DNA of 26,983 nt from an uncultured Clostridia bacterium (GTDB lineage: Bacteria; Bacillota; Clostridia; Oscillospirales; Ruminococcaceae). Every line of letters starts with the position of its first letter. Position 1 is the first letter of the stretch. Positions 15,149 through 22,864 of the stretch are shown here, piece after piece. The translations under genes were made by a program, and so were the position numbers. Location: the NCBI GenBank assembly GCA_947385505.1, contig CANDLP010000001.1:1-26983 (forward strand), read 5' to 3'. Below the pieces are notes generated by a model. It worked only from the letters and a program-made list of their open reading frames with translations. It was not told the origin of the DNA and searched no databases.

Positions 15149-16420
15149 ATGGCAAAATCATCCTCCAATACCCCAAAAAAAGTATTTGTAAAAGCCAACA
15201 CGCCCGAAGAGAAAAAGAAAGCCCTCGACTCCGCAATATCCTACATAGTTAAAACCTTCGGCGAAGGCTCCGTAATGATAATGGGCAATCAGAAAGCAAA
15301 GCTTAATGTTGAAGCCGTATCCACGGGTTCCCTCGGTCTTGACTTAGCTTTGGGAATAGGCGGACTTCCAAAGGGAAGAATAGTGGAGATTTACGGTCCC
15401 GAATCAGGCGGTAAAACTACGGTTTCTCTTCACGCGGTAGCGGAAGCCCAGAAAAAGGGCGGAATAGCCGCGTTTATCGATGTGGAACACGCCCTTGACC
15501 CGATTTATGCGAGACAGTTGGGCGTAGATGTGGATCAGCTTATTGTATCTCAGCCCGACACCGGCGAGCAGGCTCTTGAAATAATCGAAGCTCTCGTACG
15601 CTCCGGCGCTATCGATATTATTGTTCTGGACTCGGTAGCCGCAATGGTAACAAAGGCGGAAATCGACGGCGAAATGGGAGACAGCTTTGTTGGAGTACAG
15701 GCAAGACTGATGTCCGCCGCCATGAGAAAGTTAACCGCCGTTATCTCCAAATCCGACACGGTAGCCATATTTATAAACCAAGTCCGCGAAAAAATCGGCG
15801 TAATGTACGGCAACCCCGAAACAACTCCCGGCGGACGCGCCTTAAAGTTCTACGCTTCGGTAAGAATAGAGGTAAGAAGGGGCGAACCCATAAAGGAGGG
15901 AGACAAGATCTTAGGCTCCCGAACCAAGTGTAAGGTGGTAAAAAACAAGGTGGCTCCTCCCTTTAAATCCTGTGAATTCGATATGATTTACGGTCAGGGA
16001 ATAAGTAAAATGGGAGAGATCATAGACATGGGAGTCGAATTGGGAATTATTAAAAAATCCGGCTCCTGGTTCAGCTACAGCGATATGAAAATAGGCCAGG
16101 GACGTGAAAGCGTTAAAAAGTGGCTTACCGAAAACGAAGATATACGTTCCGAGGTGGAGGTAAAAATAAGAGATCAGGCGGACGCCTTGTTTAAAACCCT
16201 GCTCAGCGGCGGAGACGATGATATGGGCGAAGGCGGAGAAGGCGCGGAAAATCCTCCTGCCGAAAGTGAAGTTTCGGCTTCTGAATCCGAAGAGCCGCAG
16301 TCTAAAAAGAGCGCGTCTAAGTCCGGTTCCTCCGCCTCAAAGAAATCCAAAAAAACGGTGGTAATTGAAGCCGAGGAGGATTTTGAGGAATTTTCAATTG
16401 ACGAGATAGACGGAGACTGA
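15149..16420 (+). CDS. recA: Recombinase RecA with a long acidic/serine-lysine C-terminal tail
   Basis: The product is a 423-residue DNA strand-exchange protein that drives homologous recombination and triggers LexA self-cleavage. Walker A GPESGGKT (83-90), Walker B IIVLDSV, the L1/L2 DNA-binding loops ([32 protein letters not shown]) and the KWLTENEDI region are intact. The core ends at about residue 350, the usual total length. About 70 extra residues follow: Gly/Asp/Glu-rich, then Ser/Lys-rich ([18 protein letters not shown]), then a strongly acidic end ([17 protein letters not shown]). The ribosome binding site GAAAGGAA precedes ATG 15149. No GAAC-N4-GTTC LexA box and no clear promoter can be seen in the 80-nt gap after prmC, so read-through from the yqhQ promoter is possible. 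Confidence 0.97.
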   Translation: MAKSSSNTPKKVFVKANTPEEKKKALDSAISYIVKTFGEGSVMIMGNQKAKLNVEAVSTGSLGLDLALGIGGLPKGRIVEIYGPESGGKTTVSLHAVAEAQKKGGIAAFIDVEHALDPIYARQLGVDVDQLIVSQPDTGEQALEIIEALVRSGAIDIIVLDSVAAMVTKAEIDGEMGDSFVGVQARLMSAAMRKLTAVISKSDTVAIFINQVREKIGVMYGNPETTPGGRALKFYASVRIEVRRGEPIKEGDKILGSRTKCKVVKNKVAPPFKSCEFDMIYGQGISKMGEIIDMGVELGIIKKSGSWFSYSDMKIGQGRESVKKWLTENEDIRSEVEVKIRDQADALFKTLLSGGDDDMGEGGEGAENPPAESEVSASESEEPQSKKSASKSGSSASKKSKKTVVIEAEEDFEEFSIDEIDGD

Positions 16421-16428
16421 ATTTATAT

Positions 16429-16950
16429 ATGAGTTTATTTAACGAAGAAGAAACGGAGCTGGAATACAGCTCCGAATACAGCCGCGCCAGAAAAAGAGCC
16501 ATGTACCTTTTGGGAAGCCGCGACTATTCCTCAAAAGCGCTTAAAGAAAAGCTCCTGAACAATTATTCAAGGGACACCGCCGAAAGAGTGATAGAGGATA
16601 TGAAGAGCTACGGCTTTTTGAATGACGAGGAGTACGCGAAAAAATTGGCTTCTTCGCTTATAAGGGGAAAAAAATACGGAGCCTGCCGCGCGAAAAGCGA
16701 AATGAAGCGAAGGGGAGTCAGCGAGCTTGACGCGGAGGAAGCTTTGTCGGAGTATGAAAAAGAGGATTATTCGGATCAGCTTATTTGTCTTATAGAAAAA
16801 AAGTATGAGGACAGGATACAGGACAGGGACGACCGAAGGCGTACCGTTGCCGCTCTCGCAAGAAGGGGTTACGGCTTTTCGGAGATAAAGGAAGCGGTAT
16901 TGACAGTGCTGCGCCGTCAGGCGGAAGAAGATGAGGAAGAGTATGAATAA
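16429..16950 (+). CDS. recX: Regulatory protein RecX
   Basis: The product is a 173-residue helical protein that binds RecA filaments and modulates their extension. It shows the three-helix repeats typical of RecX: RARKRAMYLLGSRDYSSKALKEKL, then VIEDMKSYGFLNDEEYAKKLASSLI (family form YL.D..FA..), and a C-terminal RRRTVAALARRGYGFSEIKEAV. The C-terminus is glutamate-rich. It starts 8 nt after the recA stop, and the pair is almost certainly one operon. Just downstream is a truncated copy of repeat element A. Confidence 0.92.
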   Translation: MSLFNEEETELEYSSEYSRARKRAMYLLGSRDYSSKALKEKLLNNYSRDTAERVIEDMKSYGFLNDEEYAKKLASSLIRGKKYGACRAKSEMKRRGVSELDAEEALSEYEKEDYSDQLICLIEKKYEDRIQDRDDRRRTVAALARRGYGFSEIKEAVLTVLRRQAEEDEEEYE

Positions 16951-16955
16951 AGGGG

Positions 16956-17016
16956 CTGTAAAAAAAGCGGCGAAGCCGCCGCTTCGGGCGTTAACATCCT
17001 TGTCAACGCTTTGGGC
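16956..17016. repeat. Truncated copy of repeat element A
   Basis: CTGTAAAAAAAGCGG starts at 16956 and the block 16969-17016 matches 8147-8194 at 47 of 48 positions. The hairpin GCGTTRACA-TCCT-TGTCAACGC is retained with one mismatch. The matching right end CTTTTTTACAG is missing; only weak similarity continues to about 17060. It lies right after recX and its GC-rich hairpins might also serve as a transcription stop. Confidence 0.6.
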
Positions 17017-17121
17017 GGCGAACTCTGCGTCCTGCAGAAAGTGGAAGATTTTATTTTAATGTCTGAGAACATTTTATCGTTTCAGTGGAATCAAATTTTG
17101 CCCTGCAAAATTTTCTTTTTA

Positions 17122-17130
17122 TGATATAAT
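17122..17130 (+). promoter_or_regulatory. Extended -10 promoter of rimO
   Basis: TGATATAAT (17122-17130) is an extended -10 box. A convincing -35 at 17 nt is lacking. The start would be near 17137, leaving about 75 nt of leader before rimO. Confidence 0.5.
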
Positions 17131-17213
17131 ATCGAAGCCTGCAAGCCTCGCGGTTATATTTTTCGCAGTATTTCCAAAAAGCTCAAATTAAAACAGGAAA
17201 GAAAAGTAATAAA

Positions 17214-18539
17214 ATGAAAGAAATAAAAGTGGGAATGGTATCCTTAGGCTGTCCAAAGAATCAATGCGACGCCGAAATAATGATGGACAAGATATATAAG
17301 GCCGGATTTAAGCTTGTGGAAGAAGCGGGTCTGGCCGATGTGGTGATAATAAACACCTGCGGTTTTATTCAGTCCGCTAAAGAGGAAGCCATTGAAGAAA
17401 TAATGGAAGCCATAAACCGCAAGGCGGACGGCATCAATAAAAAAATAATAGTAACCGGCTGTCTTGCTCAGCGCTATCCCGAACAAATGGACGAGGAATT
17501 CCCCGAAATAGACGGGGTAATAGGATTAGGCCGCAACGGAGATATTGTCAAGGCGATAAATAAGGTTTTGGCGGATAAAAGAGTTATAATGAACAGCCCT
17601 CTCGGCGAATATAATCTTGAAGGGAACAGGCTTTTGTCCACAATGCCCCATTACGCATATCTGAGAATCGCCGACGGCTGTGACAACCGCTGCTCATATT
17701 GCGCCATACCGTATATAAGAGGCGGATTCAGAAGCCGTCCGATGGAAAATATACTTGAGGAAGCAAAGGATCTGGCAGCACGCGGGGTAAAAGAATTGGT
17801 GGTTATAGCACAGGACACCACCCGATACGGATTGGACATTTACGGTGAGCTTAAGCTGCCGGAGCTGCTTGACAGAATATGTGAAACAGAGGGCATAAAA
17901 TGGATAAGGCTTTTATACTGTTACCCCGAACGTATTACCGATGAGCTGATAGATACTATGGCAAGGCAGGAAAAGATCCTTCACTATATCGATGTGCCGA
18001 TTCAGCACTGTAACCGTGATATTTTAAGGGCAATGAACCGTTCGGGAGATGAGCAGAGCCTTTGGGATCTGTTTGCAAAGCTCAGAAACAAAATGCCCGA
18101 TATAGCGCTGAGAACCACCTTGATTACGGGATTTCCCGGCGAGACGGAGGAGCAGTTTACCGAGCTGGCGGAATTTGTCAACAGCGTAAATTTTGAACAT
18201 TTAGGCTGTTTCGCTTATTCCGAAGAGGACGGAACCCCTGCCGCCGAGATGAAGAACCAAGTGCCGAAATCGGAAAAGGAGCACCGCGCCGAAATTATAA
18301 ACGAACAGCAGGAAATGAGAGTTTCACACCGCTGCGGAGAGCTGATCGGAAAAGTTTACGAAACGGTGGTGGAAGGCTATGACCGTTATTTTGAAATGTA
18401 TTTCGGAAGAAATTACATGCTGGCTCCCGAAATAGACGGCATGATTTATTTTAAGGGCAAGGAGCTTAAAACAGGCGAATTTGTCAATGTTGAGATCACC
18501 GATTCCGTGGAAAACAATCTTATCGGAAAGAAAATATAG
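17214..18539 (+). CDS. rimO: Ribosomal protein uS12 methylthiotransferase RimO
   Basis: The product is a 441-residue radical-SAM enzyme that adds a methylthio group to an aspartate of ribosomal protein S12. The N-terminal UPF0004 domain carries three cluster cysteines (Cys13 in SLGCPKNQ, Cys49 in NTCGF, Cys83 in TGCLAQRY). The radical-SAM motif is C156-x3-C160-x2-C163 (GCDNRCSYCAIP), and a TRAM domain closes the protein. SLGCPKNQCD and ALRTTLITGFPGETEEQF favour RimO over its relative MiaB. Length is normal. Followed after 35 nt by pgsA, a common neighbour in Clostridia. Confidence 0.95.
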   Translation: MKEIKVGMVSLGCPKNQCDAEIMMDKIYKAGFKLVEEAGLADVVIINTCGFIQSAKEEAIEEIMEAINRKADGINKKIIVTGCLAQRYPEQMDEEFPEIDGVIGLGRNGDIVKAINKVLADKRVIMNSPLGEYNLEGNRLLSTMPHYAYLRIADGCDNRCSYCAIPYIRGGFRSRPMENILEEAKDLAARGVKELVVIAQDTTRYGLDIYGELKLPELLDRICETEGIKWIRLLYCYPERITDELIDTMARQEKILHYIDVPIQHCNRDILRAMNRSGDEQSLWDLFAKLRNKMPDIALRTTLITGFPGETEEQFTELAEFVNSVNFEHLGCFAYSEEDGTPAAEMKNQVPKSEKEHRAEIINEQQEMRVSHRCGELIGKVYETVVEGYDRYFEMYFGRNYMLAPEIDGMIYFKGKELKTGEFVNVEITDSVENNLIGKKI

Positions 18540-18574
18540 CCGTCGGATAAAAAAATAAAAAAGGAGAATCTGCC

Positions 18575-19150
18575 GTGAACCTCCCAAATAAGCTTACGAT
18601 AGCAAGAGCGTTTGCCGTACCGTTTTATGTGGTATTTATGATAGTTACCGACATACCTTTTAACTATCTTTGGGCGCTGATCATATTTACAGCCGCTTCC
18701 GTCACCGATATGATAGACGGAAAGATAGCGAGAAAAAGGGGTCTTGTCACAAATTTGGGTAAATTTTTGGATCCTCTTGCGGACAAAGTGCTGGTGTCTT
18801 CGGCTTTGATCTGTATGGTTGAGCTTAAGTGGACTTACTCGTTTTTGGTTATTATAATTATAGCGAGGGAATTTATGGTATCTGCCTTAAGATTAGCCGC
18901 GGCAGGGGGGAAGGAGCACACCGTTATCGCCGCAGGTCCGTGGGGAAAGGTTAAAACCGCCGTTACGATGGCGGCTGTTGCGATTATAACGGCTATGCAC
19001 ATTTTTACGGAGAATATTGTCGTATTGGGTGAAAATTTTCCCGTGGGGACAATTTCCGATGTGCTTATGGTTTTAAGCACATTGCTTACTATTATAAGCG
19101 GGGCGGTTTATGTTGCCGGATATTGGAGGCTTCTCACTGAGGAAAAATAA
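18575..19150 (+). CDS. pgsA: CDP-diacylglycerol-glycerol-3-phosphate 3-phosphatidyltransferase PgsA
   Basis: The product is a 191-residue integral membrane enzyme making phosphatidylglycerol phosphate, the committed step to phosphatidylglycerol. The CDP-alcohol phosphotransferase signature D45-x2-DG-x2-AR-x8-G-x3-D66-x3-D70 is complete (DMIDGKIARKRG and GKFLDPLADK). Four to six membrane helices are visible. The start is GTG 18575, preceded by AAGGAGA. The following ydcF-like frame begins right behind, in the same reading frame, separated by the TAA at 19148-19150. Confidence 0.95.
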   Translation: MNLPNKLTIARAFAVPFYVVFMIVTDIPFNYLWALIIFTAASVTDMIDGKIARKRGLVTNLGKFLDPLADKVLVSSALICMVELKWTYSFLVIIIIAREFMVSALRLAAAGGKEHTVIAAGPWGKVKTAVTMAAVAIITAMHIFTENIVVLGENFPVGTISDVLMVLSTLLTIISGAVYVAGYWRLLTEEK

Positions 19151-19180
19151 AGGCGTCCAATAAAAAGGGAGGAAAAGAAA

Positions 19181-19972
19181 ATAAAAGGAACGAAAAAAAT
19201 CTTTATAAAAACTCTTCGGATTTTTTTGGCGGTTCTTGAATCGGCGGCTGTCCTCATGTTTGCGGGGCAGATGCCGAGAGGGATAACCAATATAGGCGCT
19301 TTTTTCGGATTGTTTATGTCATTGGCAGCGCTTTTGATCACTTTGTTTTTTAAACAGGTGAAAAAATTTCTCAAAGCATTTTGGAAACTAAAACTCGGAA
19401 AAATTTGTATTATATCCTTCTGTTCAATTTTCGGGCTGCTTTGCGCATATGCGATAGTTCTTTCTTCGCTTATGATAAACGAAATATACAATGTTCCCCA
19501 AAATCCCGACGCAGTAATAGTTTTGGGATGCAGGGTGGATAAAAGCGGAAAACCGTCGCTTATGCTTAGACGGCGTTTAGAAGCGGCTTGCGAATACCTT
19601 AAGGAACACGAAGACCTTATATGCGTTGTGTCGGGAGGACAAGGGGAGGACGAACCTGTTTCCGAAGCGAAAGCCATGAAAGAAACGCTTATTGAAATGG
19701 GAATAGGGGAAGAGAGAATAATCGCAGAGGATATTTCGGAAAGCACGGAGGAAAATATTGCTTTTTCCGCTCAGCTTCTGACGGATATGGGTATAGAGGT
19801 CAACGAAGCGGCAATAGTAACCGACGGCTTTCATCTGTATCGGGCGAGTCTTATGGCGGAAAGAGCCGGTCTGAAAACAACTTCTGTCAGCGCCGATACC
19901 CCTTGGTATTTTGCTCCGTCCTATTGGTTCAGGGAGTGGTTTGCGCTGTCGGCAGTTTTTGTTTTTTATTGA
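19181..19972 (+). CDS. YdcF/DUF218 family membrane protein (apparent AUA start)
   Basis: The DUF218 domain follows two or three N-terminal membrane helices. DUF218 markers: DAVIVLGCRV, an arginine-rich LMLRRRLEAACEYL, VVSGGQGEDEPVSEAKAM, ENIAFSAQLL and VTDGFHLYRASLMAERAG. Family members (YdcF, SanA, ElyC) are linked to envelope biogenesis but their chemistry is not settled. The first conventional start is a TTG at 19226, which has no ribosome binding site. GGGAGG at 19167-19172 lies exactly 8 nt before an in-frame ATA at 19181, and starting there adds a basic KGTKKIFIKTLR segment ahead of the first helix, which is typical of inner-membrane proteins. The ATA start is therefore preferred but unproven; a point mutation of ATG is the alternative. 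Gap to pgsA is 30 nt. Confidence 0.82.
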   Translation: MKGTKKIFIKTLRIFLAVLESAAVLMFAGQMPRGITNIGAFFGLFMSLAALLITLFFKQVKKFLKAFWKLKLGKICIISFCSIFGLLCAYAIVLSSLMINEIYNVPQNPDAVIVLGCRVDKSGKPSLMLRRRLEAACEYLKEHEDLICVVSGGQGEDEPVSEAKAMKETLIEMGIGEERIIAEDISESTEENIAFSAQLLTDMGIEVNEAAIVTDGFHLYRASLMAERAGLKTTSVSADTPWYFAPSYWFREWFALSAVFVFY

Positions 19973-20046
19973 TTTTCAAGCGCAATTCTATTTACCGTAT
20001 GGGTTATTATTTCTTAGTCAATTATTAAAGAAAGGCGGATCATAAT

Positions 20047-20484
20047 ATGAAATACTGTAAAAACTGCGGCGCCGAGAACAACGACAATAATATTTTCTGT
20101 TTCAACTGCCGCTGTGAAAGCTTCAATCCGGAACAGCCGATACCTATGGGCTCAAATGCAAATATGACTGTCCCTCCTGCCGCACCCGCCGCGCTTCCTG
20201 TTTACATGATGTCCGCGAAGCCAAAGCCTCCGCTGGGGATATTTGATTTGTTGACAATACTTGGATTCGTCTGCGCGATAGTGGGAATGTTCAGCATATC
20301 CTTGATACTTCATCCGATAGGCGTTTTGACTTCGGTAATCGGATTTGTACAGGGCAAGCGATTCCGCGGATTAGCGTTGGCGGGCACGGTTATATCTGTT
20401 GTAGGCGGAATAATTTATCTGGTTATTTCTCTGTACAATAACGGACTTCTGCCCGAGTGGATAACTTACGGGGCGCTTCACTGA
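20047..20484 (+). CDS. Zinc-ribbon membrane protein (DUF4190-like)
   Basis: The product is a 145-residue protein. An N-terminal zinc ribbon has four cysteines, Cys4, Cys7, Cys18 and Cys21 (YCKNCGAE and FCFNC). It is followed by a Pro/Ala-rich linker (about 30-65), then two hydrophobic segments (FDLLTILGFVCAIVGMFSISLIL and LALAGTVISVVGGIIYLVISLY) separated by a short GKRFRG turn, the layout of DUF4190-type proteins. No enzyme motif is present. AAAGGCGG precedes the ATG. It stands apart from ydcF by 74 nt. Function unknown. Confidence 0.8.
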   Translation: MKYCKNCGAENNDNNIFCFNCRCESFNPEQPIPMGSNANMTVPPAAPAALPVYMMSAKPKPPLGIFDLLTILGFVCAIVGMFSISLILHPIGVLTSVIGFVQGKRFRGLALAGTVISVVGGIIYLVISLYNNGLLPEWITYGALH

Positions 20485-20563
20485 AAAATCTTTGTCAGCT
20501 TATAAGAGAGCAACCTTAAATAGCGGATATTACGTCAGGTCAAAAAAGGATTGCCACTAAAAC

Positions 20564-20593
20564 ACTAATACCACAGTTTAAAAGGGTATTAGT
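20564..20593. repeat. Collapsed relative of repeat element C
   Basis: ACTAATACC (20564-20572) and GGTATTAGT (20585-20593) form an inverted repeat around 12 nt. The right half TTTAAAAGGGTATTAGTAT matches the right end of element C (9779-9797) at 17 of 19 positions. It looks like two element ends brought together by internal deletion, 70 nt upstream of the DUF362 gene. As RNA it would form a 9-bp hairpin. Confidence 0.45.
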
Positions 20594-20660
20594 ATCAATT
20601 GCTTTGTTTTCAGATACGCCCTAATTTAGAAATATTTTTTATGAAAGGTGGAATACGGTT

Positions 20661-21536
20661 ATGGAATTGAAAAATAACGAATCAACGGTTTATATGACCA
20701 AAAATATTACCCCGGAAGGCTTAACGGCGGTATATAACGCCCTTGAAAGAAAATGCAGCGGAAAAACGGCGGTAAAGCTGTCCACCGGCGAGCCTCCCGC
20801 CAGCAACTATCTTCGCCCCGCTCTTATAAAAGATTTGGTACAGCTTGTACACGGCACCATCGTGGAGTGCAACACCGCTTACGAGGGACAGAGAATAAAA
20901 ACCGCCGATCACTATCGGGTAGCGGAGGAGCACGGCTTTACCGAAATAGCGGATTTTCAGATACAGGATGAGGACGGTTCAATGACACTTCCCGTAAACG
21001 GAGGTATAAGGCTTAAGGAAAACTATGTGGGAACACACTTTCCCGATTATGATTCATATCTTATTCTTTCGCACTTTAAAGGACATATGATGGCCGGCTT
21101 CGGCGGTGCAATAAAAAACATTTCCATCGGTCTCGGTTCAAGCAAGGGAAAGGCATGGATTCACAGCGGCGGCACAAGTCTTACCGATATATGGAGCGGA
21201 GAACAGGATGCTTTTCTTGAAGCGATGGCCGAGGCGGGAAAATCCGTCGCCGATTATCTCGGTGATAAAATCGTTTACGTTAACGTTATGAACAGGCTTT
21301 CAGTGGACTGCGACTGTGACGGGCATCCTGCTGAACCTGATATGAAGGATATAGGCGTTCTGGCTTCCACCGATCCGCTTGCTTTGGATCAGGCATGTAT
21401 CGATCTGGTCTATTCCGCCCCAGACGGGAAATCGCTTATTGAGAGGATAGAATCCAAAAACGGTCTTCATACTTTGGAGCATGCGGCAAAAATCGGGCTG
21501 GGAAGCCGCGAATATAAGCTGATAATGTTGGATTAA
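20661..21536 (+). CDS. DUF362 domain-containing protein
   Basis: The product is a 291-residue protein of the DUF362 family. Recognisable blocks: AVKLSTGEPPASNYLRPALIKDLV, ECNTAYEGQR, ILSHFKGHMMAGFGGAIKNISIGLGSSKGK, a cysteine/histidine-bearing DCDCDGHPAEP and GVLASTDPLALDQACIDLV near the C-terminus. Many DUF362 proteins carry a downstream [4Fe-4S] ferredoxin domain with CxxCxxCxxxC; none is present here, so only the core domain remains. The biochemical role of the family is not established. No signal peptide. AAAGGTGG precedes ATG 20661. Confidence 0.85.
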   Translation: MELKNNESTVYMTKNITPEGLTAVYNALERKCSGKTAVKLSTGEPPASNYLRPALIKDLVQLVHGTIVECNTAYEGQRIKTADHYRVAEEHGFTEIADFQIQDEDGSMTLPVNGGIRLKENYVGTHFPDYDSYLILSHFKGHMMAGFGGAIKNISIGLGSSKGKAWIHSGGTSLTDIWSGEQDAFLEAMAEAGKSVADYLGDKIVYVNVMNRLSVDCDCDGHPAEPDMKDIGVLASTDPLALDQACIDLVYSAPDGKSLIERIESKNGLHTLEHAAKIGLGSREYKLIMLD

Positions 21537-21621
21537 GGCAGTACCGCAAAAAGATTTTTATAATATCGCATATTAGGATTTTTGTCGGTTTGAGTAATTT
21601 AAAAGAAGGAGAGAATGCCAA

Positions 21622-22179
21622 TTGAAAAAGTCAATAAAAAATCTTACCCTCTCCGCAGTATTTTTAGCTATAGGAATAGTCCTTCCGTTTTTTACCGGAC
21701 AAATCCCCGCAATAGGAAATATGCTGCTCCCAATGCACATACCCGTGTTTCTTTGCGGATTTATCTGCGGCTGGCAGTACGGTGCGACGGTAGGCTTTAT
21801 CCTGCCCCTCTTTCGTTCGCTTTTATTCAGCGCGCCGCCGATATATCCAAACGCCTGTTCAATGGCGCTGGAGCTTATGACGTACGGACTTATAGCGGGG
21901 CTTCTTTACAGCCGCTCAAAATGGCGCTGTGTGCTTTCCCTTTATCGCTCGATGCTTATCGCTATGATATGCGGAAGAGCGGTATGGGGCGCTGCGCAAA
22001 TGCTCTTTTTGGGCTTCGGCGGCAAAAGCTTTACTTTCCAGATGTTTATGGCGGGCGCCTTCCTTAACGCCATTCCCGGAATAGTACTTCAGCTTATATT
22101 TGTTCCCGCAGTAATGATAGCGCTGAATAAAACCGGATTGGTGCCGTTTAAAACAACGTTAAAGGAGCGGCGGCAGTGA
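21622..22179 (+). CDS. ECF transporter S component of unknown substrate
   Basis: The product is a 185-residue hydrophobic protein with five or six helices, the size and pattern of vitamin-binding S components: KNLTLSAVFLAIGIVLPFF at the start, then GNMLLPMHIPVFLCGFICGWQYG, VGFILPLFRSLLFSAPPIYPNA and a C-terminal GIVLQLIFVPAVMIAL. It would pair with the housekeeping EcfA/A'/T module. The start is TTG 21622, supported by AAGGAGAG at 21607-21614 with normal spacing; an out-of-frame ATG at 21615 falls inside that site. Its stop overlaps the GTG of the following kinase gene, which suggests that the imported compound is phosphorylated by that kinase. No riboswitch is recognised upstream, so the substrate cannot be named. 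Confidence 0.87.
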   Translation: MKKSIKNLTLSAVFLAIGIVLPFFTGQIPAIGNMLLPMHIPVFLCGFICGWQYGATVGFILPLFRSLLFSAPPIYPNACSMALELMTYGLIAGLLYSRSKWRCVLSLYRSMLIAMICGRAVWGAAQMLFLGFGGKSFTFQMFMAGAFLNAIPGIVLQLIFVPAVMIALNKTGLVPFKTTLKERRQ

Positions 22180-22757
22180 AAAAAATGTCTTTGGGAGATA
22201 TTGCGGATCTTGTATTGGAAGAGATAAATATTCTTGAAGGAAAACCTTTTCTAATTGCCATTGACGGAAGATGCGCTTCAGGTAAGACTACGCTTGCCGC
22301 CGCTTTGCAAAAAAAGCTTGATTGCAGTGTTTTTCATATGGACGATTTTTTTCTCAGACCTGAACAGCGAACCAAAGAAAGACTGCATAAAGCGGGAGGA
22401 AATATTGATCATGAACGCTTTAAGGAAGATATTCTGGAGCCGATAAAAGGCGGTGCTAAAAAGATCAGTTACCGGGCTTTTGACTGTAAGAGTATGAGCC
22501 TTTGTGCGCCCGTCACAGCCGAAGCAGGCAGAATCTGTATAATGGAAGGATCGTATAGTTGTCATCCGGAGCTTTGGGGGTATTATGATCTGCGGATTTT
22601 TCTTTCCGTTGATAATGAGGAGCAGATTAAGCGAATTGTAAAAAGGAACGGGGAGAAAAAATCGGAGGAATTTAAGAAAAAGTGGATTCCGATGGAGGAA
22701 ATGTATTTTTCAGAGTTTGATATTGAGGGGAGATGTGAAATGAAGTTTCGAACTTGA
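22176..22757 (+). CDS. Uridine-kinase-like P-loop kinase coupled to the S component
   Basis: The product is a 193-residue P-loop kinase with Walker A GRCASGKT (31-38) after a hydrophobic strand (FLIAID), HMDDFFL (54-60) in the place where uridine and pantothenate kinases bind and activate substrate, IMEGSYS, and LRIFLSVDNEEQIKRIVKRNG with the lid-type basic residues. It is shorter than true uridine kinase Udk (about 205-210 residues) and lacks a clear nucleoside-binding signature, so it may act on a vitamin or nucleoside. GTG 22176 overlaps the TGA of the S component (GTGA) and AAAGGAG stands upstream at 22161-22167, giving tight translational coupling. The pair fits uptake followed by metabolic trapping. 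Substrate unknown. Confidence 0.75.
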   Translation: MKKMSLGDIADLVLEEINILEGKPFLIAIDGRCASGKTTLAAALQKKLDCSVFHMDDFFLRPEQRTKERLHKAGGNIDHERFKEDILEPIKGGAKKISYRAFDCKSMSLCAPVTAEAGRICIMEGSYSCHPELWGYYDLRIFLSVDNEEQIKRIVKRNGEKKSEEFKKKWIPMEEMYFSEFDIEGRCEMKFRT

Positions 22758-22812
22758 TACAATATAATTAAGCAGATTATACTTATCAGGGAAATATTAT
22801 TATAATAAAAAT

Positions 22813-22857
22813 AGCTGCAATTTCGGAAATCATTGAAATTGCAGCTTTTTATTTTTA
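22813..22857. terminator. Bidirectional terminator between the kinase gene and htpG
   Basis: A perfect 12-bp stem AGCTGCAATTTC (22813-22824)/GAAATTGCAGCT (22835-22846) has a 10-nt loop, T-rich sequence to the right and A-rich sequence to the left, between convergent genes. Confidence 0.9.
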
Positions 22858-22864
22858 TGCTTTT

